Shown: piece after piece, positions 62,301 to 64,000 of the stretch | How the letters are laid out: the number at the start of each line of letters is the position of its first letter | Position numbering within the stretch: position 1 is the stretch's first letter | NCBI GenBank assembly: GCA_030247855.1 | Contig: JAPDRN010000109.1 | Coordinates: forward strand, 52,141-116,140 | From: Knufia peltigerae | Taxonomy: Eukaryota > Ascomycota > Eurotiomycetes > Chaetothyriales > Trichomeriaceae | Length of the DNA: 64,000 nucleotides | Direction: 5' to 3' | Translations under genes and position numbers: made by a program | Notes under the pieces: model-generated | What the model was told of the DNA's origin: nothing | The model's input: the letters and a program-made list of their open reading frames with translations, nothing else | The model's database searches: none

Positions 62301-63323
62301 TTCGGTGCAGTAGGCAGCATGTCAGGCACAGAGATGGGATCACGAATGATGAGTGGGCCTGGAGGACGAGGGTCTCGCTTCTTTCCACAACCAATTGGGG
62401 TTTCGCCACACGACCGACGAGCGTTTACTTACAGCCATCCCGAGCCACCGCGATCACCATCACCACCCCCAGCGGAAGAATACTCAAGTTTCCATCCTGC
62501 TTTTGATGGAGACTCACGAAGCCCCAAGGTGCACTTCCCGCCAGCAAAGGCGGTAGTCAGACTCCCCCCAGCCCTGCCGCCTACACCCCCAAGTCCGACC
62601 CCAGTCCAGCCAGCTGATGCGTCATACACACCGCTGACTTGGGCCGCGAGGGTGTCTCTACCGGTCTCGGCCCCACCGCAATCGTTCAGATCTGCGTCCA
62701 CTCCGATAGTACAGAACCCATCTTGGCAAGAGAGGTTCAATGGACTGCTGGGCAAGAAGTCTTCTCCGGTCCCAGAAACTGCTCATCCTGCTGGAGCGGT
62801 TCTAGCGATTGCCCCTTCCTCCAGAGAGCCACTCGATGTGCAACATGTGCTCGTACCTGCGGCGTCGGTGTCCATGCCGGTCAGTGTCGATGCTGGCGTT
62901 CTCGTGACGGAAACGTCAATAGCGACGAAGGATGTAGAAAGCGAGGATGACCTCTTTGAGGATCGAGAACCAGGGTCTCTGCCAATCATTGAATTGCCCA
63001 CCGGAACACCTCCATTGCAGTGGGCACCGTCATTTGCCTCGAGAATTGCTCCGGCGCCCGTCGATCCGGTCTCCAGACACGCCTTCATGGTGAACAATCT
63101 GCGGGAATGGCACGGCCCATCGAAACAACAGTACGCCTTGATTCGCCTCCCAGGGCAAACGAAACCCACCAGAAAAGATATTCCAGTGAAGAGCGCACCA
63201 ACAAATAGTGGCAGCAGATCCCAACACCGAACTGGTGGAAATTCCAACACGACTTCACACCCTGGAAAGCGCGGTAGAAATCGAGATGGACCCCGGACTC
63301 GACAAGCATCCAAAGCACACTGA
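59395..63323 (+). CDS. Large conserved disordered protein with WADIDDDEDDWAPETI motif
   Basis: The protein is 1,276 residues. Exons are 59395-59764, 59815-59961 and 60010-63323; introns are 59765-59814 (50 bp) and 59962-60009 (48 bp). The second intron is a multiple of three without a stop, so the unspliced frame stays open. It is called an intron for its donor, CAG acceptor and perfect TTACTAAC branch site, and because splicing gives WNKNRVTPQPSTKHLTDEEL. Recognisable stretches are PDPMQVWNKNR, KWADIDDDEDDWAPETIEW, KSPWATLPPVDKVSPIA, SADDFNRAWRD and QRPSQGDPHAPAEPSAAFQT. A charged helix lies near 390-430 (ENIERARRRKIEEEQRLEAE). I recall similar proteins across Eurotiomycetes annotated as hypothetical. 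The C-terminus is basic (HPGKRGRNRDGPRTRQ); an RNA or ribosome link is speculation. Confidence 0.85.
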
Positions 63324-64000
63324 AATGTACTCCAAGAGTACCTTTGGAGAAAAGAAGTGGGAGGTTCAAGGTGAGACTACGGGCCATTGGAATTGTTACA
63401 ACAATATTTTGTGGAATGGGGACTTGATGATATATTATCACACGCCCATTCGGCAGAAGCAGACGCCTCATCGTCCATGTTTCGTGTATTCCATGCTTCA
63501 TGTTCATATTTCAGGCATTGAACAAACCAAACAATGCCGCGCGAGCCCTGTTTCTTCTTCCAACACAGCACACTTGGGCTTCTGGTATGGGTTTCGTCCT
63601 CTAATTTTTTATTTCCGACCTTGTCACAACATGGAACGGTTCGGAAGATGGCCGGCGGTGGGATAGTAAACATGGGTTATTCGTGGGGAGTCTGTCATTT
63701 TTTTTTCTTGTCGATTCCGGTCAAATCGTTCATCAGAGGACTGGAATGGACGGGCTCTGAAAAGCCAAACCAAAGCAAAGCCAGGGCCTGGTCCATTTGT
63801 ATCATCTAAGCATTAGTGGTCGGGTTCGATGCTGTCGTTTTCGTGTGTCTGAGTAAGCCCCCGATTAATGGCGGGTTCCTCGTTCACTGTCTACCTACCT
63901 AGGTAACCCCCTACCTGACCTACGGATGCTCGAGCAAACAAATGAAAAAGACAAGGGACTTGACCCTTTGAAATGTTATCCTTACTACCGCAGTCTATCG
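63324..64000. other. 3' flank and window end
   Basis: No gene is recognised. A TACCTACCTAGGTA-type CTAC repeat lies near 63890-63918. Confidence 0.45.

Overview
The window is nuclear DNA of a filamentous ascomycete (Pezizomycotina). The evidence is gene structure: compact genes on both strands, short introns of about 47-110 bp with GTRNGT donors and CTRAC-type branch sites. Gene content agrees: a Zn2Cys6 regulator, a PF11951-type regulator, an AA11 chitin-active monooxygenase, a UVDE repair endonuclease, a fungal rhodopsin-fold membrane protein, and PPG1 with the filamentous-fungal insertion. Protein resemblance suggests Eurotiomycetes, perhaps Chaetothyriales; that placement is inference from remembered family features, not a search.

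Layout. 1-2.1 kb: the 5' end of DDB1 (minus, cut by the window edge) and mitochondrial 3-hydroxyisobutyrate dehydrogenase (minus). 2.6-9 kb: a UFO1-like F-box/UIM ubiquitin-ligase receptor (minus), divergent from MRE11 (plus). 9.3-13.3 kb: UPF3 (minus), divergent from the PP2A-like phosphatase PPG1 (plus). 13.7-18.1 kb: a soluble twin-NBD ABC protein and a zinc alcohol dehydrogenase. 19.9-25.2 kb: a large disordered protein and an F-box protein, convergent. 26-30.6 kb: a Zn2Cys6 regulator and an MFS drug/H+ antiporter transcribed apart from one 431-bp promoter. 31-37.8 kb: UVDE, a PF11951 regulator and a small C2H2 zinc-finger protein. 38.8-42.4 kb: an orphan ORF and a fructosyl-amine/sarcosine-type flavin oxidase. 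43.4-48.3 kb: a secreted AA11 LPMO and a Fus1-like membrane SH3 protein. 50.8-58.3 kb: a large orphan protein, a rhodopsin-fold membrane protein and mitochondrial ATP synthase subunit f. 59.4-63.3 kb: a large conserved disordered protein.

Most genes are housekeeping and do not form one pathway. The best candidate for a functional module is the regulator/transporter pair at 26.1-30.6 kb. Its shared promoter holds a CGG-N11-CCG site abutting a back-to-back CCAAT palindrome. Three DNA-damage genes (DDB1, MRE11, UVDE) lie in the window but are not adjacent. The most striking non-genic signal is a recurring element, GTACGGAGTAC (core TACGGAGTA). It has seven exact core copies and several near matches, all between genes. 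I see no transposon, tRNA, rRNA, CRISPR array or secondary-metabolite core gene, and no clearly undescribed multi-gene system.

Exon-intron models were made by hand from splice signals, reading frame and protein continuity. Coordinates given for split genes are start-to-stop spans, with exons in the evidence text.
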